A stretch of 64,000 nt of DNA from Mesorhizobium sp. M7A.F.Ca.US.008.03.1.1 (GCF_003997495.1 NZ_RZRU01000006.1:119796-183795); one strand, 5' to 3'; shown: positions 1 through 9,528, counted from the first letter of the stretch. Numbers and translations: made by a program. The notes: generated by a model not told the origin, from the letters alone.

Positions 1-577
1 CGCCACCCGGATTCCACAGCGTGGCGCGGCGGTAGCGGGCGAAAGCGCTTTCCGGATCGAGATAGGCTTCCTCGAAATCGAGGCTGACACTCATGTCGAG
101 CACGTGCCGCACGCTGGCATCGCCATAGGCCGAGCCGGCGGCTTCAGGGATGTAGGCCGTCACCGGTGCTTCAGGGTCGAACACCCCCTCGCCTTCCAGT
201 ATGCCCGCAATGATGGCGGTCAGCGACTTGCTGATCGAAAAGATGATGTGGCGGGCGCCGAATTCCATGTGCGGGGCGAACCAGTCGCAGACGATCTTGC
301 CGCCTTTCATCACCGTCAGAGCGTCGGTGCTCGAACGCACCAGAAATTCAGCCACCGTCTCCGGTGTGCTGGCGATCGCAACCTTCTCGCCGAGCAGCCC
401 GCCCATATCGAGCACGGGGATTTCGACAACGCCCGACGCCGCCACTCGGGCGGTCGGCACCAGTTCGCCGAGATTCTGGAACGACCACCGGTTGAACGGA
501 TTCTCGCGCCAGTTGGCGAGCACCACCTCGTTGCGCCGGAAGCCATAGCGGGTCTCGAACACGGTCTTGCCGGTCAT
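1..577 (-). CDS. Serine hydrolase, beta-lactamase superfamily (partial, 3' end outside window)
   Basis: The first 192 codons are present; the rest lies beyond the left edge. The translation carries SISKSLTA, the SxxK nucleophile motif of class C beta-lactamases, DD-peptidases and related esterases (PF00144), within HIIFSISKSLTAIIAG. The start at 577 is preceded by GGAAGGAAA. It lies 36 bp downstream of a second serine hydrolase on the same strand and resembles it in its N-terminal half (WRENPFNRWSFQNLGE against WDRPPWNRWAFQHIRE), so the two look like tandem paralogues. No signal peptide is visible, so a cytoplasmic esterase or amidase role is more likely than cell-wall work. The substrate is unknown; the C-terminal motifs cannot be seen. 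Confidence 0.85.
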   Translation of the reverse strand, partial: MTGKTVFETRYGFRRNEVVLANWRENPFNRWSFQNLGELVPTARVAASGVVEIPVLDMGGLLGEKVAIASTPETVAEFLVRSSTDALTVMKGGKIVCDWFAPHMEFGARHIIFSISKSLTAIIAGILEGEGVFDPEAPVTAYIPEAAGSAYGDASVRHVLDMSVSLDFEEAYLDPESAFARYRRATLWNPGG

Positions 578-613
578 GGCGTTTCCTTCCGGGGTCGTTT
601 CTTCTTGTGGGGC

Positions 614-1810
614 TCAGCGAAGTGCCGTTGCGATAGCGTGCACGGCTTTCAGAGTCGCTATGGAATAGGCACCATTGGCGAAATCCGGCCAGGTCGAAAG
701 CTTCACCACGACCATTCCGGTGTTCCAGTCGATATGAATCATCTGACCGAACACGCCGCGGCACATCAGTGCGCGCGAGCGCGGGTCCTCGATCCAGAAC
801 TGGTTGCGATAGCTGCCCTCGGGCAGGCTGGGGCTGAAGTCCGGCCCATGCCTGCCGTTGCGCGTCGCCTCGACCCAGCCGGCCGGCACGACGCCGCCGC
901 CATTGTCGAGGATCAGTTGGCCGAAGCGGCCATAGTCGCGCAGCGTCGCGTTGAAGCCACCGTCGGCCACCGCATAGCCGGCGCTGTCGACCGTGAAACA
1001 GGCGCTTTCATCAGCGCCGAGCTTTTGCCAGAGTTCTTCCGAAATCAGCTGCGGCAGCCTTTTGCCCGTCACCCGTTCCATGATGAAGGCGAGTACATCG
1101 GTCTCGATCGAGCGATACTCGAATTGAGCACCATGCGGGCGGATCGTTCCCTTCAAGCCGAGGATCAGCTCGAACATGTGCGAAGGCCAGCGGAAGGCCG
1201 GATCGCTGTCCGGCGGCACCGGCTTCCAGCCGGTGGCGACATCGACCTGGCCGATGTCGGAATAGCGGTCGGTATATTCCTCGGAGAAGCGGACGCCGCT
1301 GGTCATGTCCAGCACATGCTGCACGCTGGCGCCGGCCCAGCCGGTCACGACGAGTTCCGGCAGGTAGTCGGTTACCGGCCTGGCCGGATCGATCAGGCCG
1401 CGCCCAACCAGTATGCCGAACACCGAACCGGTAAGGGACTTCGCCATCGACTGCGACAGGTGCAGCGTGCGCTCATCCATGCCGTTGAAGTAGCGCTCAT
1501 AGGCAACCTTGCCGTCCTTGAGCACCAGAAAGCCGTCCGTATAGGTCTCGTCAAGCAGCCCGGCGAGCGTTGTCGGCATGCCCTCGCTGTCCTCGACCTG
1601 CAGCCCGTCGAGATCGGCCTCGGCGCGTTCGAGACGGCGGCGATGGCCGTTGCCGCGCCAGACTTCGGCGGTCGGCAGAATTTCACGGATGTGCTGGAAC
1701 GCCCAGCGGTTCCATGGCGGCCGGTCCCAGTCGAGCTTCGGCGGTACCATGGCGGGCGGCGAGCCCTGCATGATCGGCGGCCGCGGATCGGAATTGCGAT
1801 AGGAGTCCAT
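614..1810 (-). CDS. Serine hydrolase, beta-lactamase superfamily
   Basis: 398 aa, complete. It shows LSQSMAKSLTGS (SxxK motif) about 120 residues in and FEYRSIETDV (the YxN/S element) in the C-terminal half, as in the class C beta-lactamase-like esterase family. There is no signal peptide, so it is probably cytoplasmic. It is the first of two tandem paralogues read after the terminator that ends the polyamine transporter operon, so it may be expressed by read-through or from its own weak promoter. The start MDSYRNSD at 1810 is chosen because translation further upstream runs through the terminator and into the transporter gene. A role in hydrolysing an imported amide or ester is inference from position only. 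Confidence 0.85.
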   Translation of the reverse strand: MDSYRNSDPRPPIMQGSPPAMVPPKLDWDRPPWNRWAFQHIREILPTAEVWRGNGHRRRLERAEADLDGLQVEDSEGMPTTLAGLLDETYTDGFLVLKDGKVAYERYFNGMDERTLHLSQSMAKSLTGSVFGILVGRGLIDPARPVTDYLPELVVTGWAGASVQHVLDMTSGVRFSEEYTDRYSDIGQVDVATGWKPVPPDSDPAFRWPSHMFELILGLKGTIRPHGAQFEYRSIETDVLAFIMERVTGKRLPQLISEELWQKLGADESACFTVDSAGYAVADGGFNATLRDYGRFGQLILDNGGGVVPAGWVEATRNGRHGPDFSPSLPEGSYRNQFWIEDPRSRALMCRGVFGQMIHIDWNTGMVVVKLSTWPDFANGAYSIATLKAVHAIATALR

Positions 1811-1831
1811 GACGGCCGTGTCCCTTGAACA

Positions 1832-1867
1832 TAAAAACGGACCCGGCGGCGTGTGCCGCCGGGTCCG
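1832..1867 (-). terminator. Rho-independent terminator after polyamine ABC operon
   Basis: A 13-bp perfect inverted repeat (arms 1838-1850 and 1855-1867, GC-rich, 4-nt loop). Read on the minus strand it is followed by TTTTTAT. It begins 12 bp after the stop codon of the substrate-binding protein gene and separates it from the serine hydrolases. Confidence 0.9.
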
Positions 1868-1878
1868 TCGAACCCAGT

Positions 1879-2913
1879 TTACTTCTGCAACTCGGTCCAG
1901 ATCTTGGTGTAAAGTTCCTGGGTCTCCGGCGGGCACATCTGCTGGAGCTCGCCAAGGGGTTTGTCCGCGGCCGGAATGATGACTTCCGGCGCGTCCTTCA
2001 TATCGGCAGGCATGTACTTGTCCGAGCCGGTGATGGCATTGGCGTAGCGATGGAAGGCCGAGAGACCTGCCGCGTTTTCCGGGTCCATGATGAAGTTCTG
2101 GAAAAGCTTGGCGTTCTCGACGTTCTTGGCTTCCTTCAGAACGACGACGTTGTCGCTCCACAGGCCGAAGCCTTCTTTCGGATAGTTGTAGTGGATGGCC
2201 GGGTTGGCCAGCCGCTGGCGCAGCGCCGAGCCGTTCCAGTCGCTGGTCGCCTTGAAGTCGCCGGCGCCCATCTTCTCGATGGTGTTGTATTCCATCGCGA
2301 TCCAGTTCGGCTTGGCCGCCACCAGCAGGTCGCGCACCTTCTTCAGCACGGCCTTGTCGTCGGTGCATTGCTGGCCGCCGACATACTTGATCGCGGCGAA
2401 CATCACATCGCCCATCTCCGGAACGACATTGACCTTGCCCTTCAGCTCGTCAGGCGTGTTGAAGACGATGCCCCACGTATTGGCCGGCCCCTTGTAGGCA
2501 TCGGTGTTGACGACCACACCGATCGTGCCCCACGCCCACGGAACGCTGTATTTGCGACCCGGGTCGAAATCGGGATTGGCCCATTCCGGCGCCACGTTCT
2601 TGAAGTTCTCCATCTTGCCCGGATCGGTCTCCTGGATGAGGCCTTCCTTGATCCAGATCGGCACGTAGGTCTGCGACGGCACGGCGATGTCGAAGCCGGT
2701 GCCGCCCTGGCGAACCTTGGCCAGCGCGGTGTCGTTGGAATCGTAATCGGTGATGGTCACCTTGACGTTGTATTTGGCCTCGAACTTCTTGATCACGTCG
2801 GGGCTGGTGTAGTTGCCCCAATTGTAGATGTTGAGCACGCCGTCGGCGCGGGCCAGGCCCGTCGAGGCGAGCAGCGCCAACCCCATGGCGGTTGCTGTCG
2901 TTTTCCAGTTCAT
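1879..2913 (-). CDS. Polyamine-type ABC transporter, periplasmic substrate-binding protein (PotD/PotF family)
   Basis: 344 aa. The N-terminus MNWKTTATAMGLALLASTG..ARA is a typical Sec signal peptide, followed by GVLNIYNWGNYTSPDVIKKF, the opening characteristic of spermidine/putrescine-binding proteins (NIYNW, then conserved YDSN). The start at 2913 is preferred over an ATG 15 bp upstream because GGGAG sits 8 nt before it. It is the last gene of the operon ATPase-permease-permease-binding protein and is followed by a strong terminator. It should capture a polyamine or a related amine or opine in the periplasm and hand it to the membrane pair. The exact ligand cannot be read from sequence; the acetylpolyamine deacetylase-like gene nearby supports a polyamine. 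Confidence 0.9.
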   Translation of the reverse strand: MNWKTTATAMGLALLASTGLARADGVLNIYNWGNYTSPDVIKKFEAKYNVKVTITDYDSNDTALAKVRQGGTGFDIAVPSQTYVPIWIKEGLIQETDPGKMENFKNVAPEWANPDFDPGRKYSVPWAWGTIGVVVNTDAYKGPANTWGIVFNTPDELKGKVNVVPEMGDVMFAAIKYVGGQQCTDDKAVLKKVRDLLVAAKPNWIAMEYNTIEKMGAGDFKATSDWNGSALRQRLANPAIHYNYPKEGFGLWSDNVVVLKEAKNVENAKLFQNFIMDPENAAGLSAFHRYANAITGSDKYMPADMKDAPEVIIPAADKPLGELQQMCPPETQELYTKIWTELQK

Positions 2914-2935
2914 GGTTTTAACTCCCATTTTCGGT

Positions 2936-3736
2936 TCAGTCTCGTTTCCTGCTGACGAAGAAAAACAACGTGACGATCGCGACCGAAAGCAGCAGGAAGG
3001 CGGTCGATATCGCGTTGATCTCGGGTGTGATGCCGCGGCGGATCTGGCCGAGCATGTAGGTGGGCAGCGTGTCCTGGCCGCCCGATTTGACGAACTCGGT
3101 GATGACGACGTCGTCGAGCGAGATGACGAAGGCCAGCATCAGCCCGGCGAGGATGCCGGGCCACAGAAGCGGCAGCGTGATGCGCCGGAAGGCCTTCCAG
3201 GGCGTCGCGTAGAGGTCGGCTGCGGCGCGCTCCAGCGTCAGGTCCATATTCTCAAGCCGCGCCCGGATCGGCAGGTAGGCAAAGGGAATGCAGAACGCCG
3301 TGTGCGCGGCGACCAGATAGCCGATGCCGGAATAGCCGGTGAAGATCTTGATGCGCGAGAAGAAGATCAGCAGCGCCACCCCGGTGACGATCTCGGGCAC
3401 CATCAGCGGCTGGTTGATCGCCGCATATTTGAAGGTGAGGCCGGGATAGGGCGCGGTGCGGGTGGTGGCGAGCGCCGCCATCGTGGCAAAGATCGTGGAG
3501 AGCACCGCCGCGATGGAGCCTATCTGGAAGGAACGCAGCGTGGCATCGACGACCTGCGTGTTCTGCCATGCCGACTGGAACCATTTCAGCGAAAAGCCGC
3601 CCCATTCGGAGGTCGAGCTCGCCGCGTTGAAGGCATAGATGACCAACACGATGATCGGCAGATACAGCACGATAAAGCAGGTCGCGGCGATCGCGGTGAA
3701 TCCTGGCTGGTGCTTGATGGAAAAGTTCTTAGCCAT
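2936..3736 (-). CDS. Polyamine-type ABC transporter permease (PotC/PotI family)
   Basis: 266 aa with about six hydrophobic segments and the EAA-loop region LERAAADLYATPWKAFRRIT..P typical of the second polyamine permease. The start MAKNFSIKHQ at 3736 is taken rather than an upstream in-frame ATG because the gene then overlaps the preceding permease by only 8 nt, suggesting translational coupling. It pairs with the upstream permease to form the channel energised by the ATPase encoded first in the operon. Confidence 0.9.
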   Translation of the reverse strand: MAKNFSIKHQPGFTAIAATCFIVLYLPIIVLVIYAFNAASSTSEWGGFSLKWFQSAWQNTQVVDATLRSFQIGSIAAVLSTIFATMAALATTRTAPYPGLTFKYAAINQPLMVPEIVTGVALLIFFSRIKIFTGYSGIGYLVAAHTAFCIPFAYLPIRARLENMDLTLERAAADLYATPWKAFRRITLPLLWPGILAGLMLAFVISLDDVVITEFVKSGGQDTLPTYMLGQIRRGITPEINAISTAFLLLSVAIVTLFFFVSRKRD

Positions 3737-4649
3737 GACGCACCCCCGACTTGCCGGCATTGCGCACATAGGCAAGCAGCGCCACCATGACGATGATCAT
3801 GACGGCGATCGACAGCGCCGAGCCGAGTGGCCAGTTGCGGCCCTGCCCGAACTGCAATTCGATCAGGTTGGACAGCATCATGTTCTTGCCGCCGCCAAGA
3901 ACGCTCGGTGTCACATAGGCGCCAAGCGCTGGAATGAAGACCAGTATGGAGCCGGCGATGACGCCCGGCTTGACCAGAGGAAAGATGATCCGCCGCAGCA
4001 CCTGGAAGCGCGACGCGTAAAGGTCGTACCCCGCCTCGACCAACCGGAAATCGAGCTTTTCCATGCTGGCATAGATCGGCAGCACCATCAGCGGCAGGTA
4101 GACATAGGCCATGCCGATCAGGATCGCCGTGTCGGTATAAAGGATCTGGATCGGCGCCGAGATGATGCCGAGCTTGAGCAGGATCGTGTTGATGATGCCT
4201 TCGTTGCGGATGATCTGCAGCACCGCGAAGGTGCGGATCAGGAGGTTGGTCCAGAACGGAATGGTGATCAGGAACAGCCAGAGATCGCGGGTCTTTTCGC
4301 TGCGCGTCGCCATGAAATAAGCAGTCGGGAAACCAAGCACCAAGGTGGCGATCGTCGTCACCACCGAGAGCTTGATCGAGCGCAGGAAGATGGTGACGTG
4401 GGCGGCAGCGATCGAAAGCGTGTCGTCGAAGATATCGCGTTCCAGAAACACCGCTATCCAGGCTTCCGGCGAGAACTGCCACTTCACGTCGCCATAGGAG
4501 CCTGGCGTCAGGAACGAGTAGACGAGCACGATCAGCAGGGGGCCGGTCGCGGCGAGAAAAATGACCAGCAGCGCTGGCGCTGACAAAAGCCAGCGGTCAC
4601 GGACATCGCGCCGCTCCACTGCCTTGGCGACTTCTTCCGCGGTCGCCAT
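3729..4649 (-). CDS. Polyamine-type ABC transporter permease (PotB/PotH family)
   Basis: 306 aa, with a longer hydrophilic N-terminus (MATAEEVAKAVERRDVRDRW) than its partner, as is usual for PotB/PotH. The EAA-like loop reads KLDFRLVEAGYDLYASRF. It starts 2 bp after the ATPase stop and overlaps the next permease by 8 nt, so all three are one translational unit. The membrane protein should sit in the inner membrane and dock to the ATPase through the EAA loop. Confidence 0.9.
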   Translation of the reverse strand: MATAEEVAKAVERRDVRDRWLLSAPALLVIFLAATGPLLIVLVYSFLTPGSYGDVKWQFSPEAWIAVFLERDIFDDTLSIAAAHVTIFLRSIKLSVVTTIATLVLGFPTAYFMATRSEKTRDLWLFLITIPFWTNLLIRTFAVLQIIRNEGIINTILLKLGIISAPIQILYTDTAILIGMAYVYLPLMVLPIYASMEKLDFRLVEAGYDLYASRFQVLRRIIFPLVKPGVIAGSILVFIPALGAYVTPSVLGGGKNMMLSNLIELQFGQGRNWPLGSALSIAVMIIVMVALLAYVRNAGKSGVRHG

Positions 4650-4651
4650 CG

Positions 4652-5746
4652 TCAGTCCTTCAGGACCTGGGCGGCATCGCTGCCGATGAGGATGCCGACC
4701 GCGTCGCCCTTCTCGAAACCGCAGCCCGCGCTGCGCGTGTTCTGCTGGCGTACGGTGAAGAGTTCGCCACTGTCGAGATGAACATGGACGTGGGTGTCGG
4801 TACCGAAATAGACGATGTTGTCGACCGTCCCCGAGAGTTCGCCCTTGGCCTTGGTCAGCTTGGCGTGTTCAGGCCGAACCACGACCGTGGCATTGGGTTT
4901 GGGCTGGAAACCCTGGGCCACGGTCGCCTCGATGGTCGCACCGGACTTGAGCGTGGCGCGCGCCTTGCCGTTGGCTATCTCGCTGATGGCGGCCGTGAGG
5001 AAGTTGGTTTCACCGATAAAGTCGGCAACGAAGCGTTCGGCCGGCTTGTCGTAGATATCCCAGGGCGAACCGACCTGGAGGATCTTGCCCGATGACATCA
5101 CAGCGATGCGGTCGGACATGGTCAGCGCTTCTTCCTGGTCGTGGGTGACGAAGATGAAGGTGATACCGGTCTCGTGCTGCAGCCGCTTCAACTCGATCTG
5201 CATCTCCTTGCGCAGCTTGTAGTCGAGTGCGGAGAGCGGCTCGTCGAGCAAAAGCACCTTCGGCTGCGGTGCCAAGGCGCGGGCCAAGGCCACGCGCTGC
5301 TGCTGGCCGCCGGAGATCTGGCTGGTGCGACGACCGGCGAGTGCCTCCATCTTGACCAGCTTCAGCATCTCGGCGACGCGCGCCTTGATCTCGGCCTTCG
5401 GCTTACCCAGCATTTCCAGGCCAAAGCCGATATTGTCGGCGACCGTCATGTGCGGGAACAGCGCATAGGACTGGAAAACAGTGTTGACTGGCCGCTTGAA
5501 GGGTGGCAGCGGCGCGATGTCCTGGCCGTAGAGCAGGATTTCACCGGCGGTTGGAAAGTCGAAGCCGGCGATCAGCCTGAGCAACGTCGTCTTGCCGCAG
5601 CCGGATGGCCCCAGCAACGTGAAGAATTCGTTCTCGCGGATAGATACAGAGACCGTGTCGAGGGCAGCTACCTGCCCCTCACCTGATCCGAAAATTTTGC
5701 TGACGTTTACTACTTCAATCGCATTCCGATCCGGTTTGTCCGGCAC
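4652..5746 (-). CDS. Polyamine-type ABC transporter ATP-binding protein (PotA/PotG family)
   Basis: 364 aa. The Walker A motif is [17 protein letters not shown], the signature [14 protein letters not shown], Walker [14 protein letters not shown], and the switch histidine is in [10 protein letters not shown]. The C-terminal TOBE-like domain (VVRPEHAKL) matches polyamine and sugar importers. The start is GTG at 5746 with GAGGCG upstream. It is the first gene of a four-gene operon (ATPase, two permeases, binding protein). A promoter probably lies in the 140 bp between here and the amidohydrolase stop codon; none could be assigned clearly. Confidence 0.93.
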   Translation of the reverse strand: MPDKPDRNAIEVVNVSKIFGSGEGQVAALDTVSVSIRENEFFTLLGPSGCGKTTLLRLIAGFDFPTAGEILLYGQDIAPLPPFKRPVNTVFQSYALFPHMTVADNIGFGLEMLGKPKAEIKARVAEMLKLVKMEALAGRRTSQISGGQQQRVALARALAPQPKVLLLDEPLSALDYKLRKEMQIELKRLQHETGITFIFVTHDQEEALTMSDRIAVMSSGKILQVGSPWDIYDKPAERFVADFIGETNFLTAAISEIANGKARATLKSGATIEATVAQGFQPKPNATVVVRPEHAKLTKAKGELSGTVDNIVYFGTDTHVHVHLDSGELFTVRQQNTRSAGCGFEKGDAVGILIGSDAAQVLKD

Positions 5747-5887
5747 GATTACGCCTCACTGTTGACCCCGCTCTTGCTGGCGGAGCTCTTCCCCTGTTCG
5801 ATGTGACCACATGGCCGGAGGGTTGGCAAGCCCGGCATTGGGTCACAGTTCAATCAGTCATTGAGGCCTGCAAGCCCCATGCCATAG

Positions 5888-7567
5888 TCAGGCCTGATAG
5901 GTGACCTTGCCGCCGCAAATCGTCGTCACCGGCCGCACCTTGTGCAGATCGGCCGGGGCGGTGTTCTCGATATCCATCGACAAAACCACCAGATCGGCCA
6001 TGTAGCCTGATTTCAGCGTGCCCTTGCGGTGCTCGGCGAATTCGGCGTAGGCGCCCTCGATCGTGTAACCGGCGATCGCTTCATGCAGTGAGAAACTCTG
6101 ATCCGGGTCGCTTTCTGCCCACGGTTTGCGCAACACTGCCGCCTGAATGCCCAGGATCGGATCGATCGGCGACACCGGCCAATCGGATGCGAAGACGACA
6201 TGCGCGCCGGCATCCTTCAAGGTCCGCCAGGCATAGCTCAGCGGCCAGCGCGCCGGCCCGATGCGCGACACGGTCGGCTCCAGCGGAAAATCCATGGCGC
6301 CGGGCGGATGCGGCGGTTGCATGGAGGCAATGACGCCGAGTTCGGCGAAACGCGGCACATCAGCGGTGGTGGTGACCTCGATGTGCTCGACCCGGTGACG
6401 GCTGTCGCGCTTGCCGTTCGCCTTCTGCGCCGCCTCATAACCGTCGAGCACCGCGCGCACCGCGCCGTCGCCGATCGAGTGCACGGCGATCTGCAATCCG
6501 CGTCTGTCGACCGCGACGGCGAGATCGATGAATTGTTGCGGCGTGAACAGCGGCTCGCCCACCCAGTCGGGCCGGTCGGCGTATGGCTCGACCATGACAG
6601 CTGTCCAGGAATCGAGAACGCCGTCGTAGAACACCTTGACCATGCCCGACGACAGCCATTCGCTGTTGTACCGTTCGGCCATCGATGACGCCTTGTCGAG
6701 CATGTCGAGCGTCATGAAATTCTTGTAGTGGAACGGGATCTTGACGCGGCAGGGCAAGCCTTCCTCGGCTTCGATCTCGGCCAGCAACTCGAGCTGGTAG
6801 AGGTTGCCGTCCATGTTATGGATCGAGGTGATGCCGTGGCGGGCGCACCAGGCGAGCCCGCGCCGCATGATGTCGCGGTCGGCGTCCCGCTCGGCCGCCG
6901 TCGGCATCGGGTCCGGTTCGCCGCCGGTCGACAGCCCCAGCCTGACCCGGCCTTCGCCGGCAAGGTCGAGCACCGGACCAAAGGCCTCGCCCTCGCGCAA
7001 TTCACCGGCGGCCAGACCATCGTCACCCATGACGATCTCATTGCCCGGACCAAGCGCGCGCCCCTGCAGGATGCCGGCCATTTCCAGCGCCTTGGTGTTG
7101 GCCCACATGGTGTGATGGTCAGGCGCGGCCATGCAGAACGGTCGATCGGGCAAAATGCCGTCGAGGTGATGGCGCGTCACCCGCTCGCTGCCGAGCACGG
7201 TGTAGTCGACACCTTGGCCGACCAGCATCTTCGCATCGGGCCGCGTCGGCGCATAGTCGCGGATCGCCTTCTGCAGCGCCTCGAAGCCATGAATACCGGT
7301 GAGTTGAAGGTGGGCAAGTTCAGCCCCGCCCGAAAACAGATGCATGTGGGCTTCGATGAAACCCGGCAGGACGGACCCGCCCTTGGCGTCGATCACCTTG
7401 GTGGCCGGCCCCTTGAAATCTTCGATGGAGGTGCGGCTGCCGATGGCGATGATGGCGCCGTCCTTGACGGCGACGGCTTCGGCGGCGGGATTGTCGTCGT
7501 CCATGGTCCGTACACGACCGTTGACGACGATCAGATCCGCATTGTGACCCGCACCTGTGACAGACAT
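5888..7567 (-). CDS. Amidohydrolase, YtcJ-like (amidohydrolase 3 family)
   Basis: 559 aa from MSVTGAGHNADLIVVNGRVR. The metal-dependent hydrolase motifs are visible in order: GFIEAHMHLFSGG (HxH metal ligands) near residue 70, HSIGDGAVRAVLDGY, HRVEHIEV and ASDWPVSPIDPILG. The start at 7567 has GGAG upstream; the reading frame is open further upstream but encodes no conserved sequence there. Family members hydrolyse C-N bonds of formamides, cyclic amides and similar compounds; the substrate here is unknown. It is divergent from the TetR regulator, which is its likely controller, and is on the same strand as, and just upstream of, the polyamine transporter operon. Confidence 0.88.
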   Translation of the reverse strand: MSVTGAGHNADLIVVNGRVRTMDDDNPAAEAVAVKDGAIIAIGSRTSIEDFKGPATKVIDAKGGSVLPGFIEAHMHLFSGGAELAHLQLTGIHGFEALQKAIRDYAPTRPDAKMLVGQGVDYTVLGSERVTRHHLDGILPDRPFCMAAPDHHTMWANTKALEMAGILQGRALGPGNEIVMGDDGLAAGELREGEAFGPVLDLAGEGRVRLGLSTGGEPDPMPTAAERDADRDIMRRGLAWCARHGITSIHNMDGNLYQLELLAEIEAEEGLPCRVKIPFHYKNFMTLDMLDKASSMAERYNSEWLSSGMVKVFYDGVLDSWTAVMVEPYADRPDWVGEPLFTPQQFIDLAVAVDRRGLQIAVHSIGDGAVRAVLDGYEAAQKANGKRDSRHRVEHIEVTTTADVPRFAELGVIASMQPPHPPGAMDFPLEPTVSRIGPARWPLSYAWRTLKDAGAHVVFASDWPVSPIDPILGIQAAVLRKPWAESDPDQSFSLHEAIAGYTIEGAYAEFAEHRKGTLKSGYMADLVVLSMDIENTAPADLHKVRPVTTICGGKVTYQA

Positions 7568-7682
7568 CGCGACTCCGCGCTTTTGACGACTGACTGAGAC
7601 CGACAACCTCCGTGTCCACTCCGCTGGAGCGGCGCTATCGGACAGAAATGATGCCAGCGCGCCGTCTTCGAAATTCCCCTTG

Positions 7683-7706
7683 TTATCCCAAGAGACAGCG
7701 GGATAA
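7683..7706. promoter_or_regulatory. Inverted repeat, candidate operator between amidohydrolase and TetR gene
   Basis: TTATCCC (7683-7689) and GGGATAA (7700-7706) form a perfect 7-bp inverted repeat with a 10-nt spacer inside the divergent promoter region. TetR-type regulators often bind such repeats next to their own gene. Binding is inference. Confidence 0.4.
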
Positions 7707-7813
7707 GAATGCGACTGATTATTCGCGTTTGTCAACATGCGGAATTTAGAATGTATTGTGGACAGCACCCTTTGCCTGTGTTGAGACCGGGCGGGGAACG
7801 AGGACATCGGACA

Positions 7814-8470
7814 GTGAAGCGCAGTCTCGATCGCAAAACCAGGATAGCGCTCGAACCGCGCAAACAGCCGCGGCAACAACGCTCCAGCAAGGTGGTCGAC
7901 CGGATTCTCGACGCAGCGCTGGTCTTGACGCGGGAACAAGGAACCAAGACGCCGACGACGCTCGCCATTGCGCAACGCGCAGGCTTGTCTGTTGGTTCGA
8001 TCTACCAATACTTTCCCAACAAGGAAGCCATTCTTCTGGACCTTGCCCGGCGCTGGCTGTCATCCTTTCCCGAGGTGATCGCCAAGCGTATCAAGGTCGC
8101 CCCGCCCACCAACCGTGAAGAGTTTCGGCAGGAAGTGCGCAGGCTCTTCACCGATACGTCCAGGCTCTACCTCGAAAACGCCAGCCTGATGCCGGTGATC
8201 GAGGCCATTTCAGGCAATGCCGACCTCAGGCCGATCCAGAACGAATATGACGATCAGATCATCGCCCTCTACGCCGCATGGCTGCAGCATGTGAACCCAG
8301 CCCTTGAAGACAAGATCGCCAGCCGGCTCGGCGTGCTGATGATGGAGGTCGGACACGTTTGCCGGCTTGTGGGACTGAAAAAGGATCGCAGGACGTTCGA
8401 CCTCATCGAGGACGATGTGGAAACCATGTGGCTCGCTCTGGTGAGCCCTTATCTCAATCTTGAATCTTGA
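7814..8470 (+). CDS. TetR/AcrR family transcriptional regulator
   Basis: 218 aa from GTG at 7814 (VKRSLDRKTRIALEPRKQ), chosen because GAGG precedes it by 10 nt and the length suits the family; ATG codons at 7709 and 7751 are in-frame alternatives. The helix-turn-helix is clear: TTLAIAQRAGLSVGSIYQYF followed by PNKEAILLDLARRW. The C-terminal ligand-binding region is alpha-helical. It is divergent from an amidohydrolase and 26 bp upstream of the acetylpolyamine deacetylase-like gene, which it probably co-transcribes with and controls. The ligand may be a polyamine derivative; that is inference from context. Confidence 0.85.
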   Translation: MKRSLDRKTRIALEPRKQPRQQRSSKVVDRILDAALVLTREQGTKTPTTLAIAQRAGLSVGSIYQYFPNKEAILLDLARRWLSSFPEVIAKRIKVAPPTNREEFRQEVRRLFTDTSRLYLENASLMPVIEAISGNADLRPIQNEYDDQIIALYAAWLQHVNPALEDKIASRLGVLMMEVGHVCRLVGLKKDRRTFDLIEDDVETMWLALVSPYLNLES

Positions 8471-8496
8471 CTGATTTCACACTTCGAGAGGAATTT

Positions 8497-9528
8497 ATGA
8501 AGACTGTTTTCTCCCCCCTGCACGCCGGCCATGCCGGCCAAATGGAACTGGTCACATCAGCCATCGTGCCGGGTTTCGAAAAGCCATCGAGGGCCGAATT
8601 CATCAAGGCACGGGTCGAAAGCGAGAAACTGGGTCCCATCATCGCGCCGCACGAACATGACCTCGCCGCCGCCAAGCGCATCCACAAATCAGACTATATC
8701 GACTTTCTCCCGACGGTCTGGCCGCAATGGCTGGAAGCAGGCCTCACGGGCACGGCGATGCCTTTCACCTGGCCGACGCGCGGCCTGCGCGGCGACGTGC
8801 CGCCAAAGCGCATAGACGCCCTGCTGGGCTATTATTCCTTCGATGCCGGCGCCACCTTCGTCGAAGGCACCTGGGCGGCGATCAAGTCTTCCTACGACGT
8901 GGCGCTGACCGCCGCCGGCCTGGTCAAGGATGGCGAGGCTTCCGCCTTCGCGCTCTGCCGTCCGCCCGGCCACCATGCCGGGGCCGGCTTCATGGGCGGC
9001 TATTGCTACATCAACAACGCCGCCGTCGCCGCGCAATGGTTCCGCGACCAGGGCGCCAAACGCATCTCGATCCTCGATGTCGACTACCACCACGGCAACG
9101 GCACGCAGGAAATCTTCTACGACCGTGCCGACGTCCAGGTGCTCAATCTGCATGGCGATCCGATGGTCGAGTACCCATTCTTCCTCGGCCATGCCGACGA
9201 ACGCGGCGCGGGTGCCGGCGAAGGCTTCAACATCAACTATCCGATGCCCTTCGGCACCGACTGGGATGCATGGAACGCCTCGCTCGAGGATGCCTGCACC
9301 AGGCTCACCGCTTATGCACCGGATGTGGTCATCGTCTCGCTGGGTGTCGATACGTTCGAGAAGGACCCAATCAGCCAATTCAAGCTGAAGACATCTGATT
9401 ATCCCAAGATCGGCCGCCGCATCGCCAGGCTCGGCCTGCCGACGCTGTTCGTCATGGAAGGCGGCTATGCCGTCGAGGAGATCGGCATCAACGCGGTCGG
9501 CGTGCTGACCGGGTTCGAGGATCGGTAA
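8497..9528 (+). CDS. Acetylpolyamine amidohydrolase-like protein (histone deacetylase superfamily)
   Basis: 343 aa, close to the length of Mycoplana AphA. Class II-type deacetylase motifs are all present: RPPGHHAGAGFMGGYCYINN (catalytic His pair), ILDVDYHHGNGTQEIFY (zinc ligands Asp and His), VSLGVDTFEKDP (second zinc Asp) and MEGGYAVEE (Tyr). The ATG at 8497 has GAGAGG upstream. The family removes acetyl groups from acetylated putrescine, cadaverine or spermidine, or from other acetylated amines, in the cytoplasm. Its position beside a TetR regulator and a polyamine-type importer supports polyamine salvage. Confidence 0.88.
   Translation: MKTVFSPLHAGHAGQMELVTSAIVPGFEKPSRAEFIKARVESEKLGPIIAPHEHDLAAAKRIHKSDYIDFLPTVWPQWLEAGLTGTAMPFTWPTRGLRGDVPPKRIDALLGYYSFDAGATFVEGTWAAIKSSYDVALTAAGLVKDGEASAFALCRPPGHHAGAGFMGGYCYINNAAVAAQWFRDQGAKRISILDVDYHHGNGTQEIFYDRADVQVLNLHGDPMVEYPFFLGHADERGAGAGEGFNINYPMPFGTDWDAWNASLEDACTRLTAYAPDVVIVSLGVDTFEKDPISQFKLKTSDYPKIGRRIARLGLPTLFVMEGGYAVEEIGINAVGVLTGFEDR

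Noticed and set aside
104..1828. Long plus-strand open frame antisense to the serine hydrolases
   Set aside because: Its product has no motif, and the opposite strand encodes clear SxxK hydrolases; high GC makes long antisense frames common.
7568..8008. N-terminal extension of the amidohydrolase
   Set aside because: It would overlap the divergent TetR gene and contains no conserved sequence; GGAG precedes the ATG at 7567.
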